This document shows, piece by piece, positions 24,620-32,967 of a stretch of 41,083 nt of DNA. The stretch's first letter is position 1, and each line of letters starts with the position of its first letter. This DNA comes from an uncultured Lachnospiraceae bacterium. Its GTDB lineage: Bacteria > Bacillota > Clostridia > Lachnospirales > Lachnospiraceae. The translations under genes were made by a program, and so were the position numbers. The stretch is from the NCBI GenBank assembly GCA_900548905.1, contig URMK01000063.1, forward strand, positions 1 through 41,083, in the 5' to 3' direction. Under the pieces are notes generated by a model, which was not told the DNA's origin, did no database searches, and worked only from the letters and a program-made list of their open reading frames with translations.

Positions 24620-25999
24620 TCATCCGGGCAGAAGATACTGCCGGAGCGGCAGAAGACAGCAGATAGTGGTATAGAGCTGGCTTAACAGCATACCTGCCAG
24701 ATAACCCTTGATGCCGTACAGGGGGATCGCCTGGAATACGAAAACAAGGCGCAGCATCAGGCTGGTCAGGCTTAAGAAAAAGGAGTAGCTGGTTTTTCCA
24801 AGGCCATGCAGGATGCTTGTTAAGGTGGTATTCAGGTAAAGGAACGGACACATAAAGCTGAGTATGATAATAAAATGGCCGGCCATTTCGCTGTTATACA
24901 GCATGAGCCCCACGGTTTTTCCCACTGCCAGGAAACCGATACAGCAGACACAGCCGAGAAGCAGGCAGTAGCCCAGGCATTTGCGCACGGCCTTGCGTAT
25001 GGCATTCTGGTTGTTGACCGCATCCGCTTCGGAAATAGCGGGCATGAGGAGGACGGAAACGGAATTCGTCAGGGTGCCGGGGAAATAAATAAGCGGCAGC
25101 GCCATCCCTGTAAGAACACCGTAAACACTCAAAGAATCGCTGACCGTATGGCCGTAAACCTGCAGCTTTGCGGGAATGCAGGCAGCTTCAATGGCCTGCA
25201 GCAGATTCAGGCACAACCGGTTGGCACTTAAGGGGGCGGCGAAACCGATGATCTGACGGCTCAGTTTTCCGTATACCAGCACCAGCCGTGTGGGACTTGC
25301 CCCGGAGGCCTTGCGGTATATTGTGCCGGAGGGAAGGCGTCCGGCAGGGTAAGCTTTCCTGATAAAATGCAGGTAAGCAGCGGGAAGGGCGAGAAGCATG
25401 GAGGAAAGCTCCCCGATGGCAAGCCCGGCGGCGGCAACAGCTATGGTAGGCTCTTTTCCCTGCGCCAGGCACCAGGAAGCAATTATGTATACGCTTCCCA
25501 CCCGGAAAATTTGCTCTGTTAATTGGGTCGCGGCAGGAACCGCGGTTTTCCTCACCCCGTAGAAATAACCGTTGACACAGGAATGGACGCAGGCGAAGGG
25601 GAAGGATAGTGCTGCTATCCGCAAAAGAGGGGCGCAGCGTGGTTCAAAGAGAAGATAGGAGGCGATAAAGTCTGAAAAATGATATACACCGATTAAACAG
25701 CCCATGGATAATATAAGAGAGAATGCAAATCCTACTAGCAAAATGCGTAAAGATGCTTTATAATCATGAGTGGCTGTTTCTCCTGCCACGAATTTTGAGA
25801 TGGCATTTTGCAGTCCGGCTGCTGAAAGAGAAAAAACAAGAGCCATGACCGGCCCAATCAGCTGATAGATTCCCATGTTTTCTTCGCCGAACAGCCGGGA
25901 GAGAAAAATCCGGTAAAAGAAACCGATAAGGCGGCTGGCAAGTCCTGTTACTGTCAGGATAATCGTTCCGGTGATCAGGGTGTTTTTTTTGATGCGCAT
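24620..25999 (-). CDS. SpoVB-like polysaccharide/lipid flippase
   Basis: A 459-residue MOP-superfamily membrane protein with about 12-14 hydrophobic segments. It starts with the pattern of SpoVB/MurJ-type flippases: LITGTIILTVTGLASRLIGFFYRIFLSRLFGEENMGIYQLI, followed by AAGLQNAISKFVAGE. SpoVB of Bacillus is needed for spore cortex formation and relatives flip lipid-linked precursors. Clostridia often encode several paralogues, so specific assignment to sporulation is inference. TTGGAGC lies 5 bases before the ATG. It is divergent from nifS. Confidence 0.85.
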   Translation of the reverse strand: MRIKKNTLITGTIILTVTGLASRLIGFFYRIFLSRLFGEENMGIYQLIGPVMALVFSLSAAGLQNAISKFVAGETATHDYKASLRILLVGFAFSLILSMGCLIGVYHFSDFIASYLLFEPRCAPLLRIAALSFPFACVHSCVNGYFYGVRKTAVPAATQLTEQIFRVGSVYIIASWCLAQGKEPTIAVAAAGLAIGELSSMLLALPAAYLHFIRKAYPAGRLPSGTIYRKASGASPTRLVLVYGKLSRQIIGFAAPLSANRLCLNLLQAIEAACIPAKLQVYGHTVSDSLSVYGVLTGMALPLIYFPGTLTNSVSVLLMPAISEADAVNNQNAIRKAVRKCLGYCLLLGCVCCIGFLAVGKTVGLMLYNSEMAGHFIIILSFMCPFLYLNTTLTSILHGLGKTSYSFFLSLTSLMLRLVFVFQAIPLYGIKGYLAGMLLSQLYTTICCLLPLRQYLLPG

Positions 26000-26054
26000 G
26001 CTGCTCCAATCTGTAGGCTATAGCTCTTTTGGTAAATATATGCAGGAGAGCCTG

Positions 26055-26083
26055 TTGACAGAACGCAGGTGCGGTGTTATATT
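26055..26083 (+). promoter_or_regulatory. SigA-type promoter of nifS-nifU-mnmA
   Basis: Consensus TTGACA (26055-26060), a 17-base spacer and TATATT (26078-26083). The leader to nifS is about 90 bases. Confidence 0.85.
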
Positions 26084-26180
26084 AACCATAGAAAACGAAG
26101 CGGTTTACTAGGAAATGGAAAAGCCGGTAACCCTGGAAATATAGAAAAAGCATGAAGACATGCAGTCAGGAGAGTTTAAT

Positions 26181-27365
26181 ATGAGTCAGTTAATTTATTT
26201 GGATAATGCGGCAACAACAAAAACCGCACCGGAAGTGGTACAGGCTATGCTACCTTTTTTCTCCGAACATTACGGGAACCCCAGCAGTATTTATTCCCTT
26301 GGAACGGAAAGCAAAAAAGCGGTAAGCCAGGTAAGGGAGGCCATTGCCGGGACACTGGGAGCCGCCAACAATGAGATTTATTTTACGGCAGGCGGATCGG
26401 AAGCGGATAACTGGGCGCTGAAGGCCACGGCAGAGGCCTATGAAGCGAACGGCAGACATATTATCACATCTGCGATTGAGCATCATGCGGTCCTCCATAC
26501 ATGCGCGTATCTGGAAAAAAAGGGATACGAAGTAACTTATGTAAATGTGGATGAAAATGGTATAGTAAAGCTGGATGAGCTGGAGAAGGCAATCCGTCCG
26601 GACACTATACTGATTTCCATAATGTATGCCAACAATGAAATCGGGACGATCCAGCCCATAAAGGAAATTGGGGAAATCGCAAAGAAGCACAATGTCCTGT
26701 TCCATACGGACGCGGTGCAGGCCTACGGACAGCTGCCGATCAATGTGGATGAATGCCATATTGATATGCTCAGTGCCAGCGGCCATAAGCTGAACGGACC
26801 GAAGGGAATAGGTTTTCTGTACATCCGTAAGGGAATTAAAATACGTTCCTTTGTTCATGGAGGGCAGCAGGAGAGAGGAAGAAGGGCAGGCACTGAGAAT
26901 GTGCCCGGAATCGTGGGGCTTGGCGCTGCTGTGGAAAGGGCCTTTGCCATGATGGAAGAAAAGACTGCAAAGGAACTGGAACTGCAGGATTACCTAATAA
27001 GCCGTATCGAAGCCGAAATCCCTTACTGCCGTCTGAACGGAGACCGGCATAAGAGACTGCCTAATAATGTGAATTTCAGTTTCCGTTTCGTGGAAGGGGA
27101 ATCACTGCTGATTATGCTGGATATGAAAGGGATATGCGCCTCCAGCGGTTCCGCATGTACTTCCGGTTCCCTGGATCCTTCCCATGTGCTCCTTGCCATA
27201 GGGCTTCCTCACGAGATCGCCCATGGTTCCCTGCGTATGTCCATGAACGAGGAAAATACGAAGGAAGAGCTGGACATTACGGTGGAAGCGATCAAAGAAA
27301 TTATTACCAAGCTCCGGAATATGTCCCCTCTTTACGAGGATTTTATTAAAAAGCAGAATAAATAA
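26181..27365 (+). CDS. nifS: Cysteine desulfurase (NifS/IscS class)
   Basis: A PLP enzyme that takes sulfur from cysteine for iron-sulfur clusters and tRNA thiolation. The 394-residue protein has the N-terminal YLDNAATT, the PLP Lys 203 in SGHKLNGPKG, and the active Cys 326 in SSGSACTSG. The start at 26181 has AGGAGAG upstream. It leads a three-gene unit with the scaffold nifU and the thiolase mnmA, both direct users of its persulfide. Confidence 0.96.
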   Translation: MSQLIYLDNAATTKTAPEVVQAMLPFFSEHYGNPSSIYSLGTESKKAVSQVREAIAGTLGAANNEIYFTAGGSEADNWALKATAEAYEANGRHIITSAIEHHAVLHTCAYLEKKGYEVTYVNVDENGIVKLDELEKAIRPDTILISIMYANNEIGTIQPIKEIGEIAKKHNVLFHTDAVQAYGQLPINVDECHIDMLSASGHKLNGPKGIGFLYIRKGIKIRSFVHGGQQERGRRAGTENVPGIVGLGAAVERAFAMMEEKTAKELELQDYLISRIEAEIPYCRLNGDRHKRLPNNVNFSFRFVEGESLLIMLDMKGICASSGSACTSGSLDPSHVLLAIGLPHEIAHGSLRMSMNEENTKEELDITVEAIKEIITKLRNMSPLYEDFIKKQNK

Positions 27366-27409
27366 GAAAGACGGCGGTTTCGGCCGCCATGATACGGAAA
27401 GGAAGAAAT

Positions 27410-27853
27410 ATGTACAGCGAAAAAGTAATGGATCATTTTGAGCATCCCCGTAATGTCGGGGAAATAGAGAACGCGAGCGGCGTGGGTACGGTAGGGAATG
27501 CCAAATGCGGCGATATCATGAGAATATATCTGGATATTGATGAGAACGGGATTATCCGGGATGTGAAGTTCAAAACCTTTGGCTGCGGAGCCGCCGTTGC
27601 GACCAGCAGTATGGCTACCGAACTGGTAAAGGGAAAGAGTGTCAGAGAAGCCATGGAGGTTACCAATAAAGCGGTCATGGAAGCGCTTGACGGCCTGCCG
27701 CCGGTAAAGGTGCATTGCTCTCTTCTGGCGGAAGAAGCTATCCATGCGGCGCTGTGGGACTATGCGCAGAAGAACGGCATCAGCATTGAGGGCCTGGAGA
27801 AGCCGAAGTCCGATATCCACGAAGGCGAAGAAGAAGCAGAGGAAGAATACTAA
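27410..27853 (+). CDS. nifU: Iron-sulfur scaffold NifU (IscU-type domain)
   Basis: A 147-residue scaffold protein on which iron-sulfur clusters are built. The three cluster cysteines C33 (AKCGD), C59 (FGCGAA) and C103 (VHCSLLAEEA) and Asp 35 are in place. It consists of the IscU-like domain only, plus an acidic C-terminal tail, without the C-terminal NifU domain. AAAGGAAG precedes the start. It sits 45 bases after nifS and 3 bases before mnmA. Confidence 0.95.
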   Translation: MYSEKVMDHFEHPRNVGEIENASGVGTVGNAKCGDIMRIYLDIDENGIIRDVKFKTFGCGAAVATSSMATELVKGKSVREAMEVTNKAVMEALDGLPPVKVHCSLLAEEAIHAALWDYAQKNGISIEGLEKPKSDIHEGEEEAEEEY

Positions 27854-27856
27854 AAT

Positions 27857-28933
27857 ATGGGCAAAAAAGTAGTGGTGGGCATGTCCGGAGGAGTGGATTC
27901 CTCCGTGGCGGCCCTTTTGCTGAAGGAACAGGGCTATGATGTCATTGGCGTCACCATGCAGATTTGGCAGGATGAGGCGGAAGAGATCCGGGAAGAAAAC
28001 GGGGGCTGCTGCGGACTGAGCGCGGTGGACGATGCACGGAGAGTGGCACAGAAGCTGGATATTCCTTATTATGTGATGAATTTCAAAAAGGAATTCCAGG
28101 CGAATGTCATCGATTACTTTGTGAAGGAATATGTCAGGGGAAGGACGCCGAATCCTTGTATTGCCTGCAACCGGTACGTAAAATGGGAGTCCCTTCTTGC
28201 CAAAAGCCTGGGGCTGGGGGCCGATTATATAGCCACCGGGCATTATGCCAGGATCGAACAGCTTCCGGGAGGAAGGTTTGCCATCCGCAATTCCGTTACG
28301 GCGGCCAAGGACCAGACATATGCCCTGTATAATCTTACGCAGGATCAGCTTGCCCATACGCTGATGCCGGTGGGGAGTTATACCAAAGAGGAAATCCGCC
28401 GTATGGCAGAGGAAGCGGGACTTCCGGTGGCACATAAAAAGGACAGCCAGGAGATCTGTTTTATACCGGATCATGATTATGCCGCTTTCATTGCACGGGA
28501 AAGCCGGACAGAAGTACCCGGTCCCGGGAATTTTGTTACCGCTGACGGTATGATTCTGGGAACACATAAAGGTATTACCCATTATACGGTGGGTCAGAGG
28601 AAGGGGCTGAACCTTTCCCTGGGCCATCCGGTTTTTGTAACCGAGATCCGACCGGAAACCAATGAAGTGGTTATCGGAGAAAACCGGGAAGTATTTACAC
28701 AAAGTCTGACATGCAGTGAACTTAACTTCATGGCGGTACCGGATTTGACGGAACCGCTAAGGGTAAAAACAAAAATACGTTACGCCCATCAGGGAGCATC
28801 CTGCCTGATTGAGAAAATAGGGGAGGACAGGGTGAAATGTACCTTTGATGAGCCGGTCCGTGCGGTTACTCCGGGACAGGCCGCAGTATTTTACGATGGC
28901 GGATTTGTACTGGGCGGAGGGACAATCGAATAA
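27857..28933 (+). CDS. mnmA: tRNA-specific 2-thiouridylase
   Basis: MnmA adds sulfur to the wobble uridine of tRNAs for Glu, Gln and Lys. The 358-residue protein has the PP-loop SGGVDSS (10-16), the two catalytic cysteines C101 (PNPCIACN) and C201 (SQEICFIP), and the YTVGQRKGL segment. The sulfur comes from the cysteine desulfurase encoded at the head of the operon. A terminator follows. Confidence 0.97.
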   Translation: MGKKVVVGMSGGVDSSVAALLLKEQGYDVIGVTMQIWQDEAEEIREENGGCCGLSAVDDARRVAQKLDIPYYVMNFKKEFQANVIDYFVKEYVRGRTPNPCIACNRYVKWESLLAKSLGLGADYIATGHYARIEQLPGGRFAIRNSVTAAKDQTYALYNLTQDQLAHTLMPVGSYTKEEIRRMAEEAGLPVAHKKDSQEICFIPDHDYAAFIARESRTEVPGPGNFVTADGMILGTHKGITHYTVGQRKGLNLSLGHPVFVTEIRPETNEVVIGENREVFTQSLTCSELNFMAVPDLTEPLRVKTKIRYAHQGASCLIEKIGEDRVKCTFDEPVRAVTPGQAAVFYDGGFVLGGGTIE

Positions 28934-28941
28934 GCATACAG

Positions 28942-28975
28942 GAAAAGAGGCCGTTTGGTACCTCTTTTCTTTTTT
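28942..28975 (+). terminator. Terminator after mnmA
   Basis: GAAAAGAGG (28942-28950) pairs with CCTCTTTTC (28961-28969), followed by TTTTTT. Confidence 0.88.
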
Positions 28976-29014
28976 GTGCATAACTATAAATAAAGACAAA
29001 AAAGGAAGAATAAA

Positions 29015-29548
29015 TTGGAGTCTAAATTTAATCAGTTATACGGAATGAGGCAGCGTCCTGCCTTTATGTCATTTACCGGTGTGATCACCCATATGGAAGT
29101 GGCGGGAGGAGACCGGGGCCGCTACGATGCATGCGACCAGATGATCACTGTGGAAAATGAGGCGGGGAATACCGTGAATTTCTTTGTCAGCGCCGATACC
29201 TTTGTGGTGGACTACGCCACCATGTATGAAAGCATGCCGGTAACCGTATTCTATAACGGGAACGCAGCGGCTCCCTTAATTTATCCGCCCCAGTATGTGG
29301 CAGCGGTGGTTGCGCCGCAGCAGGAAGGGCAGATGGTATTTGTGGGTTATTTCAACAACCTGCTCATGAGCAGCGACCAGAGCCTGAAGCTGAACCTCGC
29401 ACCTACGACCCAGGTCGTGACTACAAATAACCAGACCTTTATGGGAAATCCCGGAAACCATACCCTGGTGGTGCTTTACAGCCAGACGACCAGAAGCATA
29501 CCGGCACAGACCACCCCTGAAAAAATTATTGTGCTCTGCGGGCAATAA
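29015..29548 (+). CDS. Unknown protein with an internal duplication
   Basis: A 177-residue beta-rich protein without signal peptide, membrane helix or catalytic motif. Two similar halves can be seen: FFVSADTFVVDYATMYESMPVTVFY followed by a P-rich turn and AAVVAP, and LAPTTQVVTTNNQTFMGN then HTLVVLYSQTTRSIPAQTTPEKIIVLC. Both have a Thr-x-Val-Val entry and a V-x-V-x-[FL]-Y strand, then prolines and a final hydrophobic strand. The start is TTG 29015, with AAGGAAG 6 bases upstream; no ATG fits. It has its own terminator, and I do not recognise its family. Confidence 0.7.
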   Translation: MESKFNQLYGMRQRPAFMSFTGVITHMEVAGGDRGRYDACDQMITVENEAGNTVNFFVSADTFVVDYATMYESMPVTVFYNGNAAAPLIYPPQYVAAVVAPQQEGQMVFVGYFNNLLMSSDQSLKLNLAPTTQVVTTNNQTFMGNPGNHTLVVLYSQTTRSIPAQTTPEKIIVLCGQ

Positions 29549-29562
29549 AACATAAGAACGGG

Positions 29563-29628
29563 CAGCGTACAGCCATACGGGTATCCCAAAGGGAAAAGGG
29601 ACCGGCATGGGGGTACGCTGTCTTTTTG
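29563..29628 (+). terminator. Terminator after the unknown gene
   Basis: CAGCGTAC (29563-29570) pairs with GTACGCTG (29613-29620), followed by TCTTTTT. The interior is long and G-rich. Confidence 0.65.
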
Positions 29629-29680
29629 TATGCCCTGATATCCTTCAGATAGGAATGCGGCCGATTGCTGCCCCAAAAGT

Positions 29681-29705
29681 AGGCAAGGAATAAAATTCCT
29701 TGCCT
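29681..29705. promoter_or_regulatory. Palindromic operator overlapping the merR-family promoter
   Basis: AGGCAAGGAAT (29681-29691), AAA, ATTCCTTGCCT (29695-29705): a perfect 11-base inverted repeat whose right arm contains the -35 TTGCCT. Confidence 0.7.
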
Positions 29706-29730
29706 GTGACGCAGGGGAATGGAGTATAAT
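29700..29730 (+). promoter_or_regulatory. MerR-type promoter with 19-base spacer
   Basis: TTGCCT (29700-29705) and TATAAT (29725-29730) are separated by 19 bases, the over-long spacing that MerR-family activators correct by DNA distortion. This suggests autoregulation. Confidence 0.7.
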
Positions 29731-29749
29731 GATGGAAAGAGGTGATAAA

Positions 29750-30568
29750 ATGGAAAAAAACAAAGCAATTCCCCCGGGGTATATGACTGTTGGCCAGGTT
29801 GCCGGGAAAACCGGCGTAACCGTGCGCACCCTGCAGTATTATGATAAAATGGAACTGCTGTCCCCGTCGGCAGAAAGCGAAGGCGGACGGAGACTTTATA
29901 CGGACAAAGATGTGGTCAGGCTTCACCAGATTCTGTCCATGAAATCCCTCGGTTTTTCATTGGATGATATTAAGAACCGTCTGATACCTCTTGACACTCC
30001 TGAGGATGTGGGAGAAGCTCTTTCCGAACAGGCTGCCGCGCTGCGGGAAAAAATAGATAAGCTTACCGGTTCCCTGGAAGCCATTGAAGCGCTGAAAGAG
30101 GAGGTGCTTATGATGAATGCGGTGGACTTCGGTAAATACGCCGATATCGTGGTGAATCTGCAGATGAAGAATGAATATTACTGGCTGATAAAGAATTTTG
30201 ATAACAGGACACTGGATCATTTCCGCAGCCGGTTTGATAAAGACAGCGGAAGGGCCATGCTGGAAACCTTCACCTCTCTGCAGGAGGAGGCAGTACGTCT
30301 TCAGAGGGAAGGGGTATCTCCGGAAAGCGGGAAAGGGCAGCGCCTTGCGAAGGCATATTGGGAGATGGTCACCGCGTTTACGGACGGGGATATGAGCATG
30401 CTTTCCAATCTTATGGAAGCTGAAACCTTTGAGGATCCCAAGGGAAGATGGAAAGAAAAACAGGCGGTGGTGCATTCTTTCATTGAACCGGCCCTGGAAG
30501 CCTATTTTGCAGAAACGGGATATGACCCGTTCGCAGGAGGGCATAAGGATGCCTGTCATACGGACTGA
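29750..30568 (+). CDS. MerR-family transcriptional regulator
   Basis: The 272-residue protein has a MerR winged-helix domain (MTVGQVAGKTGVTVRTLQYYDKMELLSPSAESEGGRRLYTDKDVVRLHQIL in pieces, residues about 11-75), a dimerisation coiled coil (EQAAALREKIDKLTGSLEAIEAL) and a C-terminal effector region of about 150 residues. That region resembles the TipAS/antibiotic-recognition type (FRSRFDKDSGRAMLETFTSLQEEAVRL, ...YAETGYDPFAGG). Its ligand is unknown. AGAGGTGAT precedes ATG 29750; an earlier ATG at 29729 lies within the -10. The promoter spacing suggests it controls itself. Confidence 0.88.
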   Translation: MEKNKAIPPGYMTVGQVAGKTGVTVRTLQYYDKMELLSPSAESEGGRRLYTDKDVVRLHQILSMKSLGFSLDDIKNRLIPLDTPEDVGEALSEQAAALREKIDKLTGSLEAIEALKEEVLMMNAVDFGKYADIVVNLQMKNEYYWLIKNFDNRTLDHFRSRFDKDSGRAMLETFTSLQEEAVRLQREGVSPESGKGQRLAKAYWEMVTAFTDGDMSMLSNLMEAETFEDPKGRWKEKQAVVHSFIEPALEAYFAETGYDPFAGGHKDACHTD

Positions 30569-30590
30569 CGGGCCGGTGCACGAAGGTAAG

Positions 30591-31409
30591 CTATAACTTT
30601 ATGTACGAAGGGATTCTTTTGCTGTAAACCGTGTAATAAGAGAAGCCGCAGTCCTTCAGCAGCGTTTCCGCCCGGCCGAATTCCCGGCAGATATCCTCCG
30701 GCCGGTGGGCGTCGGATCCTACCGTTACGATTTCCCCTCCCTTTTCCCGGTAACGTTCCAGCACCTTTCTGCAGGGATGAAGCTCCTTTAATCCATACCG
30801 AAGCCCTCCCGTATTGATTTCCATGCCGATTCCGTTTTCCAGCAGAAGCTCCAGCAAACGTTCGAACAAGTCCTGATATTTTTCATAGGTATAGTTCTTG
30901 TCCTTTTCCGGACCATAGCGGACCACATAGTCCAGGTGGCCGTATATGTCAAAGTCATGGAAGGTTTCCAGGTTTTCTATAATCGAAGAGAAGTATTCCC
31001 TGTAAGCATCTTCCTCCGTCCGCCCTTCATAAAAGCGTGCATCATAAGGATCCCTGCCGTTGCATAAGTGGGAGGAGCCGATAATGAAATCAAAATCGTA
31101 GGCGTTTGTATAAGCGCTCTGCAGCTGTGTCAGATAAGCCTGCAGCCCCAGCTCGATGCCGAAGGTAATCTGTATTTCGTTCCTGTATTCCGCTTTATAT
31201 TTCAATAGGTCATACAGATAAGAATCCGTATTCACCTCAAAAAATCCTGCGGGGGTATCCGTGGAAACGGGAAAATCAAAGTCCATATGCTCCGTGAAGC
31301 ACATCTGGGAAAGCCCCAGGGAAATCCCTTTACGTATCATATCTTCCATAGGGGCTTGCGAGTCACCGGAAAAAGAAGAATGTAAATGAAAATCTGCTTT
31401 GATAGCCAT
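30591..31409 (-). CDS. hisK: Histidinol-phosphatase, PHP family
   Basis: HisK/HisJ-type enzymes remove phosphate from histidinol phosphate in histidine synthesis. The 272-residue protein carries the PHP metal motifs: DFHLHSSFSGDS (H8, H10), FTEHMDF, IIGSSHLCNGRDPY, YGHLDYVVRYG, EINTGGLRYG and TVGSDAHRPEDI. No other his genes are nearby, so the assignment rests on the family. GAAAGGCGG lies upstream of the ATG. Confidence 0.9.
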   Translation of the reverse strand: MAIKADFHLHSSFSGDSQAPMEDMIRKGISLGLSQMCFTEHMDFDFPVSTDTPAGFFEVNTDSYLYDLLKYKAEYRNEIQITFGIELGLQAYLTQLQSAYTNAYDFDFIIGSSHLCNGRDPYDARFYEGRTEEDAYREYFSSIIENLETFHDFDIYGHLDYVVRYGPEKDKNYTYEKYQDLFERLLELLLENGIGMEINTGGLRYGLKELHPCRKVLERYREKGGEIVTVGSDAHRPEDICREFGRAETLLKDCGFSYYTVYSKRIPSYIKL

Positions 31410-31462
31410 GTCTGCCGCCTTTCTTCACTGTTGTTTTTTATCTGTTTGTCCGATCAAACAAA

Positions 31463-31491
31463 AGTATAGCGTATAGGACGGGAAAAGGCAA
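31463..31491 (-). promoter_or_regulatory. SigA-type promoter of the PHP phosphatase gene
   Basis: On the minus strand TTGCCT (31491-31486), a 17-base spacer and TATACT (31468-31463). Confidence 0.75.
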
Positions 31492-31598
31492 AGAAAAAAA
31501 GGGCATTTACAGGAACCGTCCGGACAGGTCGGAATGGCTGCCATTTATAAACTTTCTGTAAAATAAGGCGTTATTTCCAATATTTTTTTATTTTCGGC

Positions 31599-31627
31599 TT
31601 GATATTTTTATGTAAATTAGGTAAAAT
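31599..31627 (+). promoter_or_regulatory. SigA-type gap promoter
   Basis: TTGATA (31599-31604), a 17-base spacer and TAAAAT (31622-31627), giving a leader of about 140 bases. Confidence 0.8.
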
Positions 31628-31642
31628 GATTTTGCTGATAAA

Positions 31643-31741
31643 ATTTTGTCAAGCTATGGGGACAAGCCCGGATAAGCTTCTGGTGTGTCCGGAGTAAGGA
31701 CTTGCGCTGTGCGCGGGTCCATTTGCTACGCTTGACAAAAT
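31643..31741 (+). ncRNA. Structured leader RNA of gap (candidate cis-regulatory element)
   Basis: A closing stem of 12 perfect pairs (ATTTTGTCAAGC 31643-31654 with GCTTGACAAAAT 31730-31741) encloses two hairpins. P2 has GGACA (31660-31664) with TGTCC (31686-31690), and an inner CCGG/CTGG. P3 (31698-31720) has GGACTTGCGC and GCGCGGGTCC with a TGT loop, ten pairs including two G-U. This is a three-way junction of about 100 bases, 20 bases before the ribosome site. It does not match any riboswitch class I can recall. Confidence 0.6.
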
Positions 31742-31774
31742 AATATATTAAATCATTTTTAGGAGGAATTAAAA

Positions 31775-32794
31775 ATGGCAGTAAAAGTAGCAATTAATGG
31801 TTTTGGCCGTATCGGACGTCTTGCTTTCAGACAGATGTTCGGAGCAGAAGGATTTGAAATCGTAGCAATCAATGATTTAACATCTCCCGAGATGCTGGCT
31901 CACTTACTGAAATATGACTCAACTCAGGGCAGATATGAACTGGGCGACAAAGTATCTTACGGTGAAGATTCCATCACAGTTGACGGAAAAGAAATCAAAA
32001 TCTATGCAAAGGCTAACGCTGCAGAGCTTCCTTGGGGAGAAATCGGTGTGGACGTAGTTCTGGAATGTACCGGATTCTATACCTCCAAAGCAAAAGCTCA
32101 GGCACATATCGATGCCGGCGCTAAGCACGTTATCATTTCCGCTCCTGCCGGAAACGATCTGCCTACCATCGTTTACAATGTAAACCATGAGACTCTGAGC
32201 AAAGATGATCATATCATCTCCGCTGCTTCCTGTACAACAAACTGCCTGGCTCCTATGGCAAAAGCTCTTAACGATGCTTTCCCTATCCAGAGCGGTATTA
32301 TGTGCACAATCCATGCTTACACAGGCGATCAGATGACTCTGGATGGTCCTCAGAGAAAGGGCGACAAGAGAAGAAGCCGTGCAGCAGCAGTGAATATCGT
32401 TCCCAACAGCACAGGTGCTGCCAAGGCTATCGGCCTGGTAATCCCTGAACTGAACGGCAAGCTGATCGGTTCCGCTCAGCGTGTTCCTACCCCTACAGGA
32501 TCCACCACCATCCTGACAGCTGTAGTAAAAGGACAGCCTACCAAAGAAGCTATCAATGATGCTATGAAGGCAGCTGCTAATGAGTCCTTTGGCTACAATA
32601 CAGACGAAATCGTATCCAGCGATGTTATCGGAATGAGATATGGTTCCCTGTTTGATGCTACTCAGACCATGGTTCTTCCTATTGACGAGAATACATCTGA
32701 AGTACAGGTTATTTCCTGGTACGACAATGAGAATTCCTACACAAGCCAGATGGTTCGTACAATCAAACACTTTGGCAAACTGCTGAACGCTTAA
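31775..32794 (+). CDS. gap: Glyceraldehyde-3-phosphate dehydrogenase
   Basis: A 339-residue phosphorylating GAPDH (NAD type): glyceraldehyde-3-phosphate to 1,3-bisphosphoglycerate. The Rossmann start VAINGFGRIGRLAFRQ, the catalytic Cys 153 in SAASCTTNCLAP and WYDNENSYTSQMVRT are present. AGGAGG (31761-31766) precedes ATG. Codon choice differs visibly from the neighbours (many GCT, CCT, TCC, AAA), as expected for a very highly expressed gene. It is transcribed as a single unit with its own leader and terminator. Confidence 0.98.
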   Translation: MAVKVAINGFGRIGRLAFRQMFGAEGFEIVAINDLTSPEMLAHLLKYDSTQGRYELGDKVSYGEDSITVDGKEIKIYAKANAAELPWGEIGVDVVLECTGFYTSKAKAQAHIDAGAKHVIISAPAGNDLPTIVYNVNHETLSKDDHIISAASCTTNCLAPMAKALNDAFPIQSGIMCTIHAYTGDQMTLDGPQRKGDKRRSRAAAVNIVPNSTGAAKAIGLVIPELNGKLIGSAQRVPTPTGSTTILTAVVKGQPTKEAINDAMKAAANESFGYNTDEIVSSDVIGMRYGSLFDATQTMVLPIDENTSEVQVISWYDNENSYTSQMVRTIKHFGKLLNA

Positions 32795-32833
32795 TAATTA
32801 TACGCAGTCAGCTGTGTAAAGGCATAGGCTCAT

Positions 32834-32869
32834 AAAGGGTCCGGTCTGATGAGGGCCGGGCCCTTTTTT
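32834..32869 (+). terminator. Terminator after gap
   Basis: AAAGGGTCCGG (32834-32844) pairs with CCGGGCCCTTT (32856-32866), followed by a T run to 32869. Confidence 0.9.
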
Positions 32870-32916
32870 CTCATGATAAGCGGGAGCGGGATTGCCCCAA
32901 AAGCCGTTCTCCGCAG

Positions 32917-32933
32917 ATTCACCGAGTGTGAAT
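32917..32933. promoter_or_regulatory. Palindrome upstream of pgk
   Basis: ATTCAC-CGAGT-GTGAAT, a perfect 6-base inverted repeat 35 bases before pgk. It may be an operator; no clear promoter boxes were found around it. Confidence 0.35.
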
Positions 32934-32967
32934 AGAAAGAAATAAAGAAATAAGGAGGTTTCATACC

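Noticed and set aside
27332..28702. 456-codon open frame on the minus strand
   Set aside because: It is antisense to nifU and mnmA, both clearly real, and has no recognisable domain or ribosome site.
31732..31760. TTGACA just before gap as a promoter
   Set aside because: No -10 lies at correct spacing; a start there would fall on the ribosome site. The box is the 3' arm of the leader stem.
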